From an uncultured Clostridia bacterium (GTDB taxonomy: Bacteria > Bacillota > Clostridia > Oscillospirales > Ruminococcaceae): a stretch of DNA of 64,000 nucleotides. Where the stretch lies: positions 1 to 64,000 of the forward strand of contig CANQRG010000005.1 of assembly GCA_947626165.1 (NCBI GenBank), read 5' to 3'. Of the stretch, positions 50,014 to 60,508 are shown one piece after another. The translations under genes and the position numbers were made by a program. How positions within the stretch are numbered: position 1 is the stretch's first letter; each line of letters begins with the position of its first letter. Under the pieces are notes generated by a model, which had not been told where the DNA came from, searched no databases, and saw only the letters and a program-made list of their open reading frames with translations.

Positions 50014-50745
50014 GTGGCAGTGAGCAGTAAAAAAGATGATAAAGGTGAAATTTTGGTGCCAGAACATATTGGCGTTATAATGGACGGTAACGGCAGATGG
50101 GCTAAAAAGCGTCTGCTTCCGAGAAAGTTTGGGCATAGAGAGGGCGCAAAGACATTCAAGAAAATAGCTTTGGCAGGTAAGAAAATAGGCGTTAAGTATA
50201 TGACGTTCTATGCTTTTTCAACTGAAAACTGGAAGCGTCCTAAGGACGAAGTCGATGCAATAATGAAGCTCTTTGAGGATTATCTTGACGATGTTTCTTC
50301 CTTTGAAAAGGAGAATATCAGGCTGATTTTTATTGGAGACAGGTCAAGACTTTCACAAAACTTAAGAGATAAGATGAAACACGCAGAGGAGATTTCACAA
50401 GATTTTGATTCAATGACTGTAATATTGGCAGTAAATTACGGTGGTCAAAGTGAGATTTGCAAAAGTGTGAAGGAAATTGCAAAGATGATAAAAAACAACG
50501 AGCTTGATATTGACGATATAGACGAGAAGCTGATTGAGGAAAATCTTTATACGAGGGACATTCCCCCTGTTGACTTGATAATACGCCCAAGCGGAGAAAT
50601 GAGACTTTCAAATTTCCTTATATGGCAGTCGGCGTATGCGGAGTATTATTTTACTGATATTCTGTGGCCAGATTTCAAAGAAAAGGATCTTGCGGACGCT
50701 ATAAAGGCTTTCAGCGACCGCAGCAGAAGATTTGGAGGAATATAA
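50014..50745 (+). CDS. uppS: isoprenyl (undecaprenyl) diphosphate synthase
   Basis: 243 residues. HIGVIMDGNGRWAKKR near 18-33 with catalytic Asp, FYAFSTENWKRP, and the C-terminal DLIIRPSGEMRLSNFLIWQS and FTDILWPDF. It makes the lipid carrier for wall synthesis. GTG 50014 follows GGAGGTT. The stop is followed at once by the cdsA ATG. Confidence 0.95.
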   Translation: MAVSSKKDDKGEILVPEHIGVIMDGNGRWAKKRLLPRKFGHREGAKTFKKIALAGKKIGVKYMTFYAFSTENWKRPKDEVDAIMKLFEDYLDDVSSFEKENIRLIFIGDRSRLSQNLRDKMKHAEEISQDFDSMTVILAVNYGGQSEICKSVKEIAKMIKNNELDIDDIDEKLIEENLYTRDIPPVDLIIRPSGEMRLSNFLIWQSAYAEYYFTDILWPDFKEKDLADAIKAFSDRSRRFGGI

Positions 50746-51567
50746 ATGCTGACAAGAATTATTTCTGCCGCTGTGGCTATAGTAATTGCAGTTATAGTGC
50801 TTTGCTTTCATAATACTATAGTGCTTAATATCGCTGTAGCGGCTCTTATTGAGATAGCTTTGTTCGAGCTTTTTAGAGCTGAAGATTGCTTGAAATTCAA
50901 GGTATCTCAGGCTTTATGTTATGCCTTTGCACTTTCAATTCCGTTTTCAAATTATCTTTTAAAGCTGGATGATAACATAATGTATTATATTACCGCTGTG
51001 TTTTTGCTTTTGATGTTTATAGCTTTCCTCGGATATCATAAGACAATGAGTTATGAAAAGCTAGCATTTATGATTTTTGTTTCATTATTTGTTTCTGTAT
51101 CTATGTCAACATTGCTTTATTTAAACCGAACAGGCGGAAAGCACGGATTGTTCTATGTTGTTATTACTCTATGCGGTGCATGGCTTGCGGACAGCGGAGC
51201 TTATTTTGCAGGAACTTTTTTCGGCAAACATAAACTTTGTCCAAACATAAGCCCAAAGAAAACTGTTGAGGGCTTAATTGGCGGAGTTATAGCAAACGGA
51301 CTTATTTTAGTTGTTCTGGGCTTTGGGTATTCTAAGATTGCTGATATAGATGTAAATTATATCGCCTTATTTGTTCTTGGAATGATTTGTGCTTTACTTG
51401 GACTTGTAGGCGATTTGACAGCTTCGCTTTTAAAAAGACAGACGGGTATTAAGGATTACGGAAACATTATGCCCGGTCACGGAGGCGTTATGGACAGGTT
51501 TGACAGTGTGTTGTTTGTTGCTCCGTTTATGACTGCTGCACTCAGCATCATTAATATTATTAAGTAA
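50746..51567 (+). CDS. cdsA: phosphatidate cytidylyltransferase
   Basis: 273 residues with about seven helices. The C-terminal signature is seen: LVGDLTASLLKRQTGIKDYG followed by PGHGGVMDRFDSVLF. It makes CDP-diacylglycerol. Directly after uppS. Confidence 0.94.
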   Translation: MLTRIISAAVAIVIAVIVLCFHNTIVLNIAVAALIEIALFELFRAEDCLKFKVSQALCYAFALSIPFSNYLLKLDDNIMYYITAVFLLLMFIAFLGYHKTMSYEKLAFMIFVSLFVSVSMSTLLYLNRTGGKHGLFYVVITLCGAWLADSGAYFAGTFFGKHKLCPNISPKKTVEGLIGGVIANGLILVVLGFGYSKIADIDVNYIALFVLGMICALLGLVGDLTASLLKRQTGIKDYGNIMPGHGGVMDRFDSVLFVAPFMTAALSIINIIK

Positions 51568-51572
51568 AATAC

Positions 51573-51606
51573 GATAGGGGCGAGCTGATATGCTTACCCC
51601 TATCGA
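51573..51606 (+). other. hairpin between cdsA and dxr
   Basis: CGATAGGGGCGAGC pairs with GCTTACCCCTATCG (one mismatch) with a short loop, without a U tract. Probably an mRNA structure and not a terminator. Confidence 0.5.
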
Positions 51607-51652
51607 GTGTTTAATAAGGTTTTTAAAATAATAATTAGAAATGATAAATTAT

Positions 51653-51691
51653 GGGAGGTATGCTCTAAGAGAGCATTGTGAATAAGTAATG
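51653..51691 (+). promoter_or_regulatory. dxr ribosome site separated from the start by a hairpin
   Basis: GGGAGG (51653-51658) is 30 bases from the dxr ATG (51689), too far in linear form. A 7-bp hairpin (ATGCTCT, AAG, AGAGCAT, 51660-51676) lies between; folding it leaves about 12 bases. The start is fixed by the conserved MKTISVLGSTGSIG. Confidence 0.5.
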
Positions 51692-52828
51692 AAGACCATA
51701 TCTGTTTTAGGTTCTACGGGTTCTATTGGAACTCAGGCATTAGATATTGCAAGACTGCATAAAATTAATATAAAAGCTCTGGCGGCAAACAGAAATGTAT
51801 CTCTTTTGACCAATCAAGCAAAAGAATTTAATGCTGAGTATGTTTGCATTTACGACAAGGAAAAATATAAAGAGCTTAAAGAAAATTTTATAGGTACAAA
51901 AGTTAAAGTTCTCTGCGGAATTGAGGGACTTTGTGAAATAGCGGTGCTTGACGGAGTAGACATACTGCTCAATTCGGTAGTTGGTATGGTAGGGCTTAGA
52001 CCTACCTTAGAAGCTATTGAAAAAGGCGTTGATATTGCTCTTGCTAATAAAGAGACGTTAGTCACAGGCGGTAAGCTTGTTATTGATAAGGCTGCGCAAC
52101 AGGGAGTCAAGATTCTTCCTGTAGACAGCGAACATTCAGCGATATTTCAGTGCCTTCAGGGTAACGAAATGAATGAGATAAACAAAATAATTCTTACAGC
52201 GTCCGGCGGACCGTTTTTCGGATTTTCTAAAAGCGAGCTTGAAAATGTAAGCGTTGAACAGGCACTTGATCACCCAAACTGGTCGATGGGAAATAAAATC
52301 ACCATTGACTCTGCTACACTTATGAACAAGGGGCTTGAGTTTATTGAGGCAATGTGGCTGTTTGACTTAAAGCCTGAGCAGATTGAAATAGTAGTTCACA
52401 GGGAGAGCGTTATACATTCCGCAGTTGAGTATAAAGACGGCTCTGTTATCGCTCAGATGGGAGTGCCTGATATGAGACTTCCCATTCAGTATGCTTTGCT
52501 TTATCCTAAAAGACTTCATTGCAAGGAAAAAGCACTGTCGCTTACCGATTACGGAACGCTTTCATTTTCAAAGCCTGATTATGAAACCTTCGACTGCCTT
52601 AGAGCGTGTATTAAAGCCATAACAATAGGAGGGTCGATGCCTGCTGTTGTAAACGGAGCTAATGAAAAGGCGGTTGAGTTGTTTTTAAATAGAAAAATCT
52701 CTTTTCTGCAAATAGGTGAGCTTGTAACTTCGGCATTAGAAAGTATAAAGCCTTGTGAGATAACCTGCTTAGAGGACGTATTGCAGACTGATAAGACGGC
52801 AAGGGAATTTGTTTTGAGTAAAATTTAA
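51689..52828 (+). CDS. dxr: 1-deoxy-D-xylulose 5-phosphate reductoisomerase
   Basis: 379 residues. NADPH-binding VLGSTGSIGTQALDI at the start; LANKETLVTGG near 115-125; VDSEHSAIFQCL with metal ligands; LTASGGPFFGFS; HPNWSMGNKITIDSATLMNK. Second step of the MEP isoprenoid pathway, feeding uppS; ispG is two genes on. Confidence 0.96.
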   Translation: MKTISVLGSTGSIGTQALDIARLHKINIKALAANRNVSLLTNQAKEFNAEYVCIYDKEKYKELKENFIGTKVKVLCGIEGLCEIAVLDGVDILLNSVVGMVGLRPTLEAIEKGVDIALANKETLVTGGKLVIDKAAQQGVKILPVDSEHSAIFQCLQGNEMNEINKIILTASGGPFFGFSKSELENVSVEQALDHPNWSMGNKITIDSATLMNKGLEFIEAMWLFDLKPEQIEIVVHRESVIHSAVEYKDGSVIAQMGVPDMRLPIQYALLYPKRLHCKEKALSLTDYGTLSFSKPDYETFDCLRACIKAITIGGSMPAVVNGANEKAVELFLNRKISFLQIGELVTSALESIKPCEITCLEDVLQTDKTAREFVLSKI

Positions 52829-52848
52829 TTATCTATTGAGAGGTTCAG

Positions 52849-53910
52849 ATGGTTAGTATAATAATCGCAATAATAGTATTTGGAATAATAATTATAGTTC
52901 ACGAGTTTGGACATTTTATCGCCGCTAAAAAAAGCGGAGTGAGAGTAAATGAATTTGCAATAGGTATGGGTCCGAAGCTTTTTTCAAAGCAGTGTGGTGA
53001 AACAAAATATTCTCTGAGACTTCTTCCAATAGGCGGTTATTGCTCAATGGAGGGTGAGGATAAATCCAGCGAAGATGACAGAGCATTTTGTAAAAAAAGC
53101 GTTATAAAGAGGATTATCATTGTCGCTGCTGGCGCTTTGATGAATTTGGCGCTTGGTTTTATCTTTATTGTAATAATGACTTCAATGAATGATACCTATG
53201 CAGGCACGACAATTTCGTGGTTTGAGGATAACGCGTCTTCGCAGGCAAGCGGACTTCAGGTTGGTGACAGGGTAATTAATATAAACGGTATGCACATTTT
53301 TACCGATACTGACTTTGCATATCAGCTCCAATCTGATAAGGACGGAATTTTTTATATGACGGTTATCAGAGACGGAGAGAAAAAAGAGCTAAAAGATGTC
53401 AAGTTTTCAATGAGCGAGAATGATGACGGCAAAAAAACAAGCAGTCTGCACATTGACTTTAAGGTTGAACCGATAGAGAGAAGTATAAGTAGCATAGCGT
53501 CTCAGTCGTGGAGGAGGAGCGTTTCATATGCAAGACTTATATGGGTATCACTTGGCGACCTGCTGACAGGGCAGTATAAAATAAATGACTTATCAGGTCC
53601 TGTTGGAATCGTTACAGCAATAAGCGATGTAGTTTCTAATGAAACGACAGATTCGGGAATAAACTGGCAAGAACTTCTGCAAAATCTGTTTTCAATGGCA
53701 GCGCTTATTTCAATAAATGTAGGCATTTTCAATCTGCTTCCGCTTCCGGCTTTAGACGGCGGACGGCTTATCTTTTTAATAGTTGAGGGAATTAGAAGAA
53801 AGCCTGTAAGTCCCGAAAAAGAGGGAGCAGTGCATTTTGTGGGACTTGCGCTTTTGATGATGCTTATGCTTTATGTTACCTTTAACGATGTTGTTAAGCT
53901 AATAAATTGA
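52849..53910 (+). CDS. rseP: RseP-type site-2 protease with PDZ domain
   Basis: 353 residues. HEFGH near 19-23 holds the zinc ligands; a PDZ domain (GLQVGDRVININGMHIFTD) is in the middle; LPLPALDGGRLIFL near 302-315 is the second zinc motif. It cuts membrane proteins such as anti-sigma factors or signal-peptide remnants. Usual place between dxr and ispG. Confidence 0.94.
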   Translation: MVSIIIAIIVFGIIIIVHEFGHFIAAKKSGVRVNEFAIGMGPKLFSKQCGETKYSLRLLPIGGYCSMEGEDKSSEDDRAFCKKSVIKRIIIVAAGALMNLALGFIFIVIMTSMNDTYAGTTISWFEDNASSQASGLQVGDRVININGMHIFTDTDFAYQLQSDKDGIFYMTVIRDGEKKELKDVKFSMSENDDGKKTSSLHIDFKVEPIERSISSIASQSWRRSVSYARLIWVSLGDLLTGQYKINDLSGPVGIVTAISDVVSNETTDSGINWQELLQNLFSMAALISINVGIFNLLPLPALDGGRLIFLIVEGIRRKPVSPEKEGAVHFVGLALLMMLMLYVTFNDVVKLIN

Positions 53911-53947
53911 ATTAAACAGGAGTATTGCTCTTGGGGGTATTTAATAA

Positions 53948-54988
53948 ATGAATAGAAAATGCAAGCCGGTCAAGGTAGGTGACTATACCTTTGACGGCAA
54001 GAAAATATATATACAGTCTATGCTGAATATTCCTGCTGAGGATATTAAAGGCAGTATTGAGCAGGCGGTTGAGCTTGAAAAGGCAGGATGTGATATTATC
54101 CGTGCGGCAATACCTGATATGAATGCCGTCAGGCTCATTACCGAAATTAAAAATGCGGTGAATATTCCTCTTGTTGCCGATATTCACTTTGATTACAAGC
54201 TCGCATTAGAAGCGGCAAACGCAGGAGTAGATAAAATAAGAATAAATCCTGGAAATATCGGCGGAATGGATAATGTTAAGGCAGTTGCCAAGGCGTGCAA
54301 ATCAAGGGGGATACCCATAAGGATAGGCGTTAATTCGGGCTCGCTTGAAAAGAAACTGCTTGCAAAATACGGCTCGCCTACGCCAGAGGCTTTGGTGGAA
54401 AGCGCTCTAGGTCACGTTCAAATGCTGGAAGCGGCAGACTTTGACGACATAGTAATATCAATAAAATCTTCTGACGTTAAAACTACGATCTCATCTTACA
54501 GACTTTTAGCTGAGAAATGCAATTATCCGCTGCATTTGGGAGTTACTGAGGCAGGAACAGAGCGAATGGGTCTTATAAAATCTGCGGTTGGGATAGGCTC
54601 GCTCTTACTTGACGGAATAGGAGAGACGATAAGAGTTTCGCTTACTGACGACCCTGTTAAGGAGGTATATGCTGCAAGGGATATTCTTAAGGCAATAGGG
54701 AAAGGAAACGGTGTGAAAATTATTTCCTGCCCTACCTGCGGAAGAACAAAAATAGATTTGATTTCTTTGGCTAAAGAAGTTGAGGAGCGCACAAAGAATA
54801 TTGATAAAAACATTACGGTAGCTGTTATGGGCTGTGTAGTAAACGGTCCTGGAGAAGCCAGAGAAGCAGACATTGGAATAGCAGGCGGAGACGGAAAAGC
54901 AGCGCTTTTTAAAAAAGGAGAAATGCTTTTTACAGTTGATGAGTCAAAGGCTCTGGACGCTTTGCTTTGTGAGATAGAAAAACTGTAA
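53948..54988 (+). CDS. ispG: 4-hydroxy-3-methylbut-2-enyl diphosphate synthase
   Basis: 346 residues. An iron-sulfur enzyme of the MEP pathway: SMLNIPAEDIKGSIEQAVEL at the start, LVADIHFDYKLALEA, and ISCPTCGRTKIDL with the first two cluster Cys, then VMGCVVNGPGEA with the third. Confidence 0.95.
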   Translation: MNRKCKPVKVGDYTFDGKKIYIQSMLNIPAEDIKGSIEQAVELEKAGCDIIRAAIPDMNAVRLITEIKNAVNIPLVADIHFDYKLALEAANAGVDKIRINPGNIGGMDNVKAVAKACKSRGIPIRIGVNSGSLEKKLLAKYGSPTPEALVESALGHVQMLEAADFDDIVISIKSSDVKTTISSYRLLAEKCNYPLHLGVTEAGTERMGLIKSAVGIGSLLLDGIGETIRVSLTDDPVKEVYAARDILKAIGKGNGVKIISCPTCGRTKIDLISLAKEVEERTKNIDKNITVAVMGCVVNGPGEAREADIGIAGGDGKAALFKKGEMLFTVDESKALDALLCEIEKL

Positions 54989-55018
54989 AAATCAGTGTGG
55001 GTTTAAATACACAGAAAC

Positions 55019-55064
55019 GGAGGACAAGCCTGATAATTAATTTCAGGTTATAACATTAAAAATG
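55019..55064 (+). promoter_or_regulatory. polC ribosome site separated from the start by a hairpin
   Basis: GGAGG at 55019-55023 lies 38 bases from the polC ATG (55062). An inverted repeat (AAGCCTG with CAGGTT) lies between. As for dxr, folding would bring the site closer. A weaker reading is a missing site. Confidence 0.35.
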
Positions 55065-58000
55065 GAACAGCATTATATAAGCACTTTTTTTGAGGATTAT
55101 AAAAATATAATTCCAAACGATATTGGAAACGGCAGAATAATAAAGCTGACATTTGAAGATAACTACAGCTTAATGAAAATTACCGCTGCATTTGACAAGC
55201 TAATAAGCTATGAAGCTGCAAGCAAATTTGAGAGGGATTTAAGGTCTGCTCTTAAAATGTCTGATGTATGTTTAGATATTAAATACACTCCCGATATGTT
55301 TTGCGTTGAATATTTCGGTGAGCTTATTAAGTTTTTAAAGGATTCATTTACGGTAGTAAACGGATTTTTAGATGACGCTGATGTTACATATGATGATAAT
55401 GGCAGTGAACTTAAAATTAATTTAAAATCAGGTGGATTCAGTCTTTTGCAGAAAGCGGGTATTGAAACCGCTTTGCCTGATTTGATTTACAAGTTTTTTT
55501 CAAAGAAGGTTAAAGTCGTTTTTGCAGGAGTTCTTTCAACTGATAAGGAAGAACACGAGAAGTTTTATTCTGAAGCAATTTCTAATATACCGATGCCTGA
55601 GCCTGTAATTCAAAAACCGATTCAGACAGGCTCTGAAAAAAAAGATTTTTCAGTGTATAACATAGATTTCTCCGACAGCTATTTAGACGGCAGCGGAGCA
55701 AAGCTCTTAATGGGTAAGGTTATCAAACCTGTAAATAAACTTCTTCCGTTAAGCGAGCTTAATTTGGATATTGACAATGCTGTAATCTGGGGCGATGTAT
55801 TTGAAATAAATACACGAGAGACTAAAACAGGAGCGTTGATTACGGTTATATACATAACTGACTATACAAATTCCTGTGCGATAAAGCTAATAGGTTCTTC
55901 AAACAGAAAGGTGAGACTTAAAAAATCTAAGCTCGAAGCTATGCTAAGTGAAATAAAAAAGGGAACAACAATTGTTTTAACAGGTTCACTCAGCGAGGAT
56001 GATTATGACCACAAGGAATATTTTGTACCGAATGATATAATGACAATTCACAGAAGCGTAAAGAAAGATAATAGCGAGGTAAAGCGTGTAGAGCTTCATT
56101 GTCATACGAATATGTCGGCAATGGACGCCGTATCGCCTGCTGATAAAATTGTAAATAAGGCTTTTTCGTGGGGACATAAGGCTATTGCAATTACTGATCA
56201 CGGTGTTATGCAGGGCTGTCCGGACGCTATGTATGCAGTAGATAAAATAAGAAAAGACGGCGGAGATTTCAAACTCATTTACGGAATTGAGGCTTATCAG
56301 GTAAACAGCGACACTCTTGATCAAAGCACTATTAAAAAGCCTTATCATCAGATCATTCTGGCGAAGAACAAAACCGGATTAAAAAATCTATACAAACTAG
56401 TATCATATTCAAACCTAAAATACTTTTATAAAAGACCAAGAATTCCAAAGCAGGAGCTTATAAAGCACAGAGAGGGGCTTTTAGTAGGAAGTGCCTGCGA
56501 GATGGGAGAGCTGATACAGAATTACTTAGCAGGGAAGTCACATGAGGAACTGGCTGAAATAGCAAAGTTTTATGACTATTTGGAAATTCAGCCTATAGGA
56601 AATAACAAATTTATGCTGAGAAGCGACCGTGACGTTTATAAAAACATCAAAACAGAGGAACAGCTTAAAGATATAAATAAGTTTGTAGTTCAGCTTGGAG
56701 ATGAGCTTGGAATTCCTGTCGTTGCAACGGGCGACGTTCATTTTCTTGAGGAAGGTGACGCAACTTTCCGTGCGATTTTACAGGCAGGTCAGGGTTATTC
56801 CGACGCCGATATTCAAGCACCGCTTTATCTGAAAACTACCGAAGAAATGCTGGAGGAGTTCTCGGAATATCTGGGCGAGGAAAAGGCTTATGAGGTCGTT
56901 GTTACAAACTCTAACAAAATTGCAGATATGACAGATCCTGAACTAAGGGCTTTTCCAAAGGGAACCTTCACCCCTCACATTGAGGGCGCTGAAGAAGAAC
57001 TGACAGATATTTGCTGGAGTAAGGCTAAAGAAATCTACGGAGATCCTGTTCCTGAAATTGTACATAAACGCTTGCAGAGAGAGCTTGACTCAATTATAAA
57101 GCACGGATTTGCCGTACTTTATATTATTGCTCAAAAGCTGGTTGCTAACTCGGTTGAGAACGGATATCAGGTAGGTTCAAGAGGCTCGGTAGGCTCATCT
57201 TTTGTAGCTTCTATGGCAGGCATTTCAGAAGTTAATCCGCTTGTGCCGCATTATGTTTGCCCAAGCTGTAAGTACAGTGAATTTATAACAGACGGTACTG
57301 TCGGCTCTGGTTTTGACTTGCCTCCAAAGGCGTGTCCAAAGTGCGGCAGCGATATGAATCGAGACGGACATGATATTCCTTTTGAGACTTTCTTGGGATT
57401 CCACGGTGATAAGTCACCCGATATTGATTTGAATTTCTCCGGCGAGTATCAGTCGAGAGCGCATAAATATACAGAAGAACTGTTCGGCTCTGACCACGTT
57501 TTTAAAGCGGGTACTATTTCGGGAGTCGCTAATAAAACCGCTTACGGATATGTTATGAAGTATTTGGAGGAGAGGGGAAGAAAGGCTAATCCTGCTGAGA
57601 TACAGCGCCTTGTAAACGGCTGTACGGGAATAAAGCGTACTACAGGTCAGCACCCGGGCGGAATGGTTGTTATTCCGGCTGAGTATGATGTTTATGACTT
57701 CACCCCTGTTCAGCATCCTGCTGAAAGAACTGACAGCGACATAGTTACTACTCACTTTGATTTTAACTCGCTTCACGATACAATTTTAAAGCTAGACGAG
57801 CTTGGTCATGATGTGCCGACGCTTTATAAACTTCTTGAGGATATGACAGGCTGCGAAGTTACAAAAATACCTATGTCTGATAAAAAGGTGTATTCTCTGT
57901 TCACCTCTACTGAGGCATTGGGTGTTAAGCCTGAACAGATTTTCGTCGAGACGGGAACGCTTGGTATTCCGGAAATGGGAACTTCTTTTGTTATGCAAAT

Positions 58001-58850
58001 GCTTTTAGAGGCTAAACCTAAGAATTTCTCCGACCTTTTGCAGATATCCGGTCTTTCTCACGGTACAGACGTCTGGCTGGGTAATGCTCAGGATTTGATA
58101 AAAAATGGCGTTTGTGATATTTCCCAGGTAATAGGTACTCGTGACAGTATTATGACTAAGCTTATTTATTACGGAGTTGATCCGTCACTTTCGTTCAAAA
58201 TTATGGAAATAACGAGAAAAGGTAATGCTCCAAGGCTTTTAACAGAAGAAATGAAACAGGAAATGCGGAATAATAATGTTCCAGAATGGTTTATTGAAAG
58301 CTGTTTGAAAATAAAATATATGTTCCCTAAGGCTCATGCTGCCGCTTATGTTACCGCTGCTATACGCCTTTGCTGGTTTAAGGTCTACAAGCCGCTTGAG
58401 TTTTATTCCGCAATTTTTACTGTAAGAGGCGAGGATTTTGACGCTGTAAGTGCAATGAAAGGCGAAGAAGAGGTCAAGCACAAAATTCAGCAGCTCAGAA
58501 TTAAAGAAAATAAGACTGTCAAGGAGGAGGGAACTCTTGACACGCTATTGCTTATCAATGAAATGCTCTCAAGAGGTTTGGAATTTTTACCTATTGACAT
58601 CTTTAAATCCGACGCCACTGTTTATAAAATAGAAGACGGAAAGCTGAGGCTTCCGTTTAACTCAATAAACGGAGTTGGAATAACAGCGTCAAGAAGTATA
58701 TATGAGAAGGCGCAAAAGGGTGATTTTATTTCTATTGAAGATTTTGCTGGTCAAGCTGGTGTTACTAAGACGATTTTGCAAACTTTAAAAGAGTTAGGCG
58801 CGTTCGGAGATATACCCGAAAGCAGTCAGTTTTCGCTTTTTACAATGTGA
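55062..58850 (+). CDS. polC: DNA polymerase III PolC without the 3'-5' exonuclease domain
   Basis: 1262 residues, against about 1430 for the family. N-terminal region and OB fold (about 225-335) are present. The PHP domain keeps H346/H348 (ELHCHTN), D379/H380 (TDHG), E410 (YGIEAY) and D558/H560 (GDVH). Where the DEDD exonuclease normally interrupts the PHP domain, only about ten residues lie between YGIEAYQVN (to 415) and [14 protein letters not shown] (from 426). The zinc motif (C733, C736, C758, C761), PDIDLN (D787, D789), KLDELGHD (D912) and the C-terminal domains are intact. It is the chromosomal replicase; proofreading must come from elsewhere or from PHP. Confidence 0.95.
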   Translation: MEQHYISTFFEDYKNIIPNDIGNGRIIKLTFEDNYSLMKITAAFDKLISYEAASKFERDLRSALKMSDVCLDIKYTPDMFCVEYFGELIKFLKDSFTVVNGFLDDADVTYDDNGSELKINLKSGGFSLLQKAGIETALPDLIYKFFSKKVKVVFAGVLSTDKEEHEKFYSEAISNIPMPEPVIQKPIQTGSEKKDFSVYNIDFSDSYLDGSGAKLLMGKVIKPVNKLLPLSELNLDIDNAVIWGDVFEINTRETKTGALITVIYITDYTNSCAIKLIGSSNRKVRLKKSKLEAMLSEIKKGTTIVLTGSLSEDDYDHKEYFVPNDIMTIHRSVKKDNSEVKRVELHCHTNMSAMDAVSPADKIVNKAFSWGHKAIAITDHGVMQGCPDAMYAVDKIRKDGGDFKLIYGIEAYQVNSDTLDQSTIKKPYHQIILAKNKTGLKNLYKLVSYSNLKYFYKRPRIPKQELIKHREGLLVGSACEMGELIQNYLAGKSHEELAEIAKFYDYLEIQPIGNNKFMLRSDRDVYKNIKTEEQLKDINKFVVQLGDELGIPVVATGDVHFLEEGDATFRAILQAGQGYSDADIQAPLYLKTTEEMLEEFSEYLGEEKAYEVVVTNSNKIADMTDPELRAFPKGTFTPHIEGAEEELTDICWSKAKEIYGDPVPEIVHKRLQRELDSIIKHGFAVLYIIAQKLVANSVENGYQVGSRGSVGSSFVASMAGISEVNPLVPHYVCPSCKYSEFITDGTVGSGFDLPPKACPKCGSDMNRDGHDIPFETFLGFHGDKSPDIDLNFSGEYQSRAHKYTEELFGSDHVFKAGTISGVANKTAYGYVMKYLEERGRKANPAEIQRLVNGCTGIKRTTGQHPGGMVVIPAEYDVYDFTPVQHPAERTDSDIVTTHFDFNSLHDTILKLDELGHDVPTLYKLLEDMTGCEVTKIPMSDKKVYSLFTSTEALGVKPEQIFVETGTLGIPEMGTSFVMQMLLEAKPKNFSDLLQISGLSHGTDVWLGNAQDLIKNGVCDISQVIGTRDSIMTKLIYYGVDPSLSFKIMEITRKGNAPRLLTEEMKQEMRNNNVPEWFIESCLKIKYMFPKAHAAAYVTAAIRLCWFKVYKPLEFYSAIFTVRGEDFDAVSAMKGEEEVKHKIQQLRIKENKTVKEEGTLDTLLLINEMLSRGLEFLPIDIFKSDATVYKIEDGKLRLPFNSINGVGITASRSIYEKAQKGDFISIEDFAGQAGVTKTILQTLKELGAFGDIPESSQFSLFTM

Positions 58851-58915
58851 GCGATAAACAATACACAAGAACTACTAATAACGGTAATAATAATGCACAA
58901 ATGTAGGTATAACAA

Positions 58916-58951
58916 AAGCGTTCAGGTCAAAAATGACTTGGACGCTTTTTA
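58916..58951 (+). terminator. terminator of the pyrH-polC run
   Basis: AAGCGTTCAGGTCA pairs with TGACTTGGACGCTT (four-base loop) followed by TTTAT. Confidence 0.85.
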
Positions 58952-59050
58952 TATATAAATGCTTATCTTTTTACCATAATTTATCTTGAAATTTATTTTC
59001 GTGTGTAGTATAATTAAATAAATATTATCAATTATTATAGGTGTTATGCT

Positions 59051-59722
59051 ATGAATGTTCAAACAATATTACAGTACGGCGTTAGAATACTTATTATTTT
59101 TATGATTTTACCAGTTCATGAGTTCGCTCACGCTTGGGTTGCCTATAAGCTGGGCGATAATACAGCTCGCTATTCGGGCAGACTCACTATGAACCCATTT
59201 TCTCACGTTGATATTCTAGGCTCTATTTGTCTGCTTTTAACAGGCTTCGGCTGGGCTAAGCCTGTACCTATAAATCCGATGAACTTCAAAAACCGTAAGG
59301 CTGGTACGGCGATTACTGCCCTTGCTGGACCTTTGTCAAACCTCATTGTAGCTTATATTGCAATGATAATTCTCAAAATCATAATGTGGATCGCATTCGG
59401 CGGGGAGTTTTATTACTCAAATACCTATGTTTATATTAATCTCATTTTTCAGTATTTTATTACTATAAATATTTTCTTGGCTGTCTTTAATCTTATTCCC
59501 GTTCCGCCGCTGGACGGCTCAAGAATTTTGTGCTACTTTCTGCCGGACAGCTTTGAGTATAAGTTGGCTCAGTATGAGCATATTATCTACATTTTGTTTA
59601 TTGTTTTTGTGCTGTTCTTTAATGTGCTGGACCGTCCGCTTTCTTGGATAGGCAATAAGATTTTCAGCCTGTTCGACTTTATGACCGGCTGGGTAGACTT
59701 GATTATGAATATTATTTTGTAA
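59051..59722 (+). CDS. M50 site-2 protease-like membrane protein
   Basis: 223 residues, about six helices. VHEFAHAW near 18-25 with the zinc HExxH, and NLIPVPPLDGSRIL near 148-161 with the third ligand. It belongs to the short YwhC-like group without PDZ. The location before scpAB is common in Clostridia. Substrate unknown. Confidence 0.9.
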   Translation: MNVQTILQYGVRILIIFMILPVHEFAHAWVAYKLGDNTARYSGRLTMNPFSHVDILGSICLLLTGFGWAKPVPINPMNFKNRKAGTAITALAGPLSNLIVAYIAMIILKIIMWIAFGGEFYYSNTYVYINLIFQYFITINIFLAVFNLIPVPPLDGSRILCYFLPDSFEYKLAQYEHIIYILFIVFVLFFNVLDRPLSWIGNKIFSLFDFMTGWVDLIMNIIL

Positions 59723-59757
59723 TTGTTTTTAACTGTATCCGAAAGGTATAAGTTTCA

Positions 59758-60471
59758 ATGAATCAACTTCAATTTAAACTTGATATTTTTGAAGGTCCGC
59801 TCGACTTGCTCCTTCATTTGATTTCAAAGCATAAACTGAATATTAACGATATCGAAATTTCTATTCTGCTCGAACAGTATCTCGAATATATCGACGGCTT
59901 AAAAGAACAGGATTTTGAAATAGCAGGCGAGTTTCTAGAGATGGCGTCAAGACTTATTTATATCAAGACTGTTTCACTTCTCCCTCAGCCGAATGAGGCT
60001 AAAGAGCTTAAAAAAGAGCTTGAGGGACGTCTTATTGAGTATTCTCTTTGTAAGCAGACCGCAGAACTGCTTAGAAAAAGCTATGCTGGCGGTGAGATCT
60101 TTGTGCGTCTGCCTGCGCCGATCGAGATAGATAAAACTTACACCAGAGAACACGAGCCCTCTATACTTGTTGAGGCGTATATGGGTATATCGGTAAGAGC
60201 GAAAAAAGCCCCTCCGCTTGACGCCTCTGTATTTAAGCCCATTGTTTCAAAAAAAATAGTTTCTGTTACGTCTAAGATAATTTTCGTTTTGAAAAAACTC
60301 TATACAACCGGTACTTGTAATATGGACAGGCTTTATCAGGGAGTTACCGACCGATCAGAGCGTGTCGCTACATTTTTGGCAGTTTTAGAGCTTACAAAGT
60401 CGGGTAGGATTTTACTAAGCGATGATAATTCAGAGCTTTATTTTAAGGGCAGAGATAAGAAAAAGGCATAG
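59758..60471 (+). CDS. scpA: segregation and condensation protein A
   Basis: 237 residues. FKLDIFEGPLDLLLHLISKH is the kleisin N-terminus that binds the SMC neck. The C-terminal winged helix (RLYQGVTDRSERVATFLAVL) binds the SMC head. Pairs with ScpB and SMC in chromosome condensation. Confidence 0.95.
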   Translation: MNQLQFKLDIFEGPLDLLLHLISKHKLNINDIEISILLEQYLEYIDGLKEQDFEIAGEFLEMASRLIYIKTVSLLPQPNEAKELKKELEGRLIEYSLCKQTAELLRKSYAGGEIFVRLPAPIEIDKTYTREHEPSILVEAYMGISVRAKKAPPLDASVFKPIVSKKIVSVTSKIIFVLKKLYTTGTCNMDRLYQGVTDRSERVATFLAVLELTKSGRILLSDDNSELYFKGRDKKKA

Positions 60472-60508
60472 TATACCCTTAAATAACAGAAAGGAAATCA
60501 CAGTGTAA

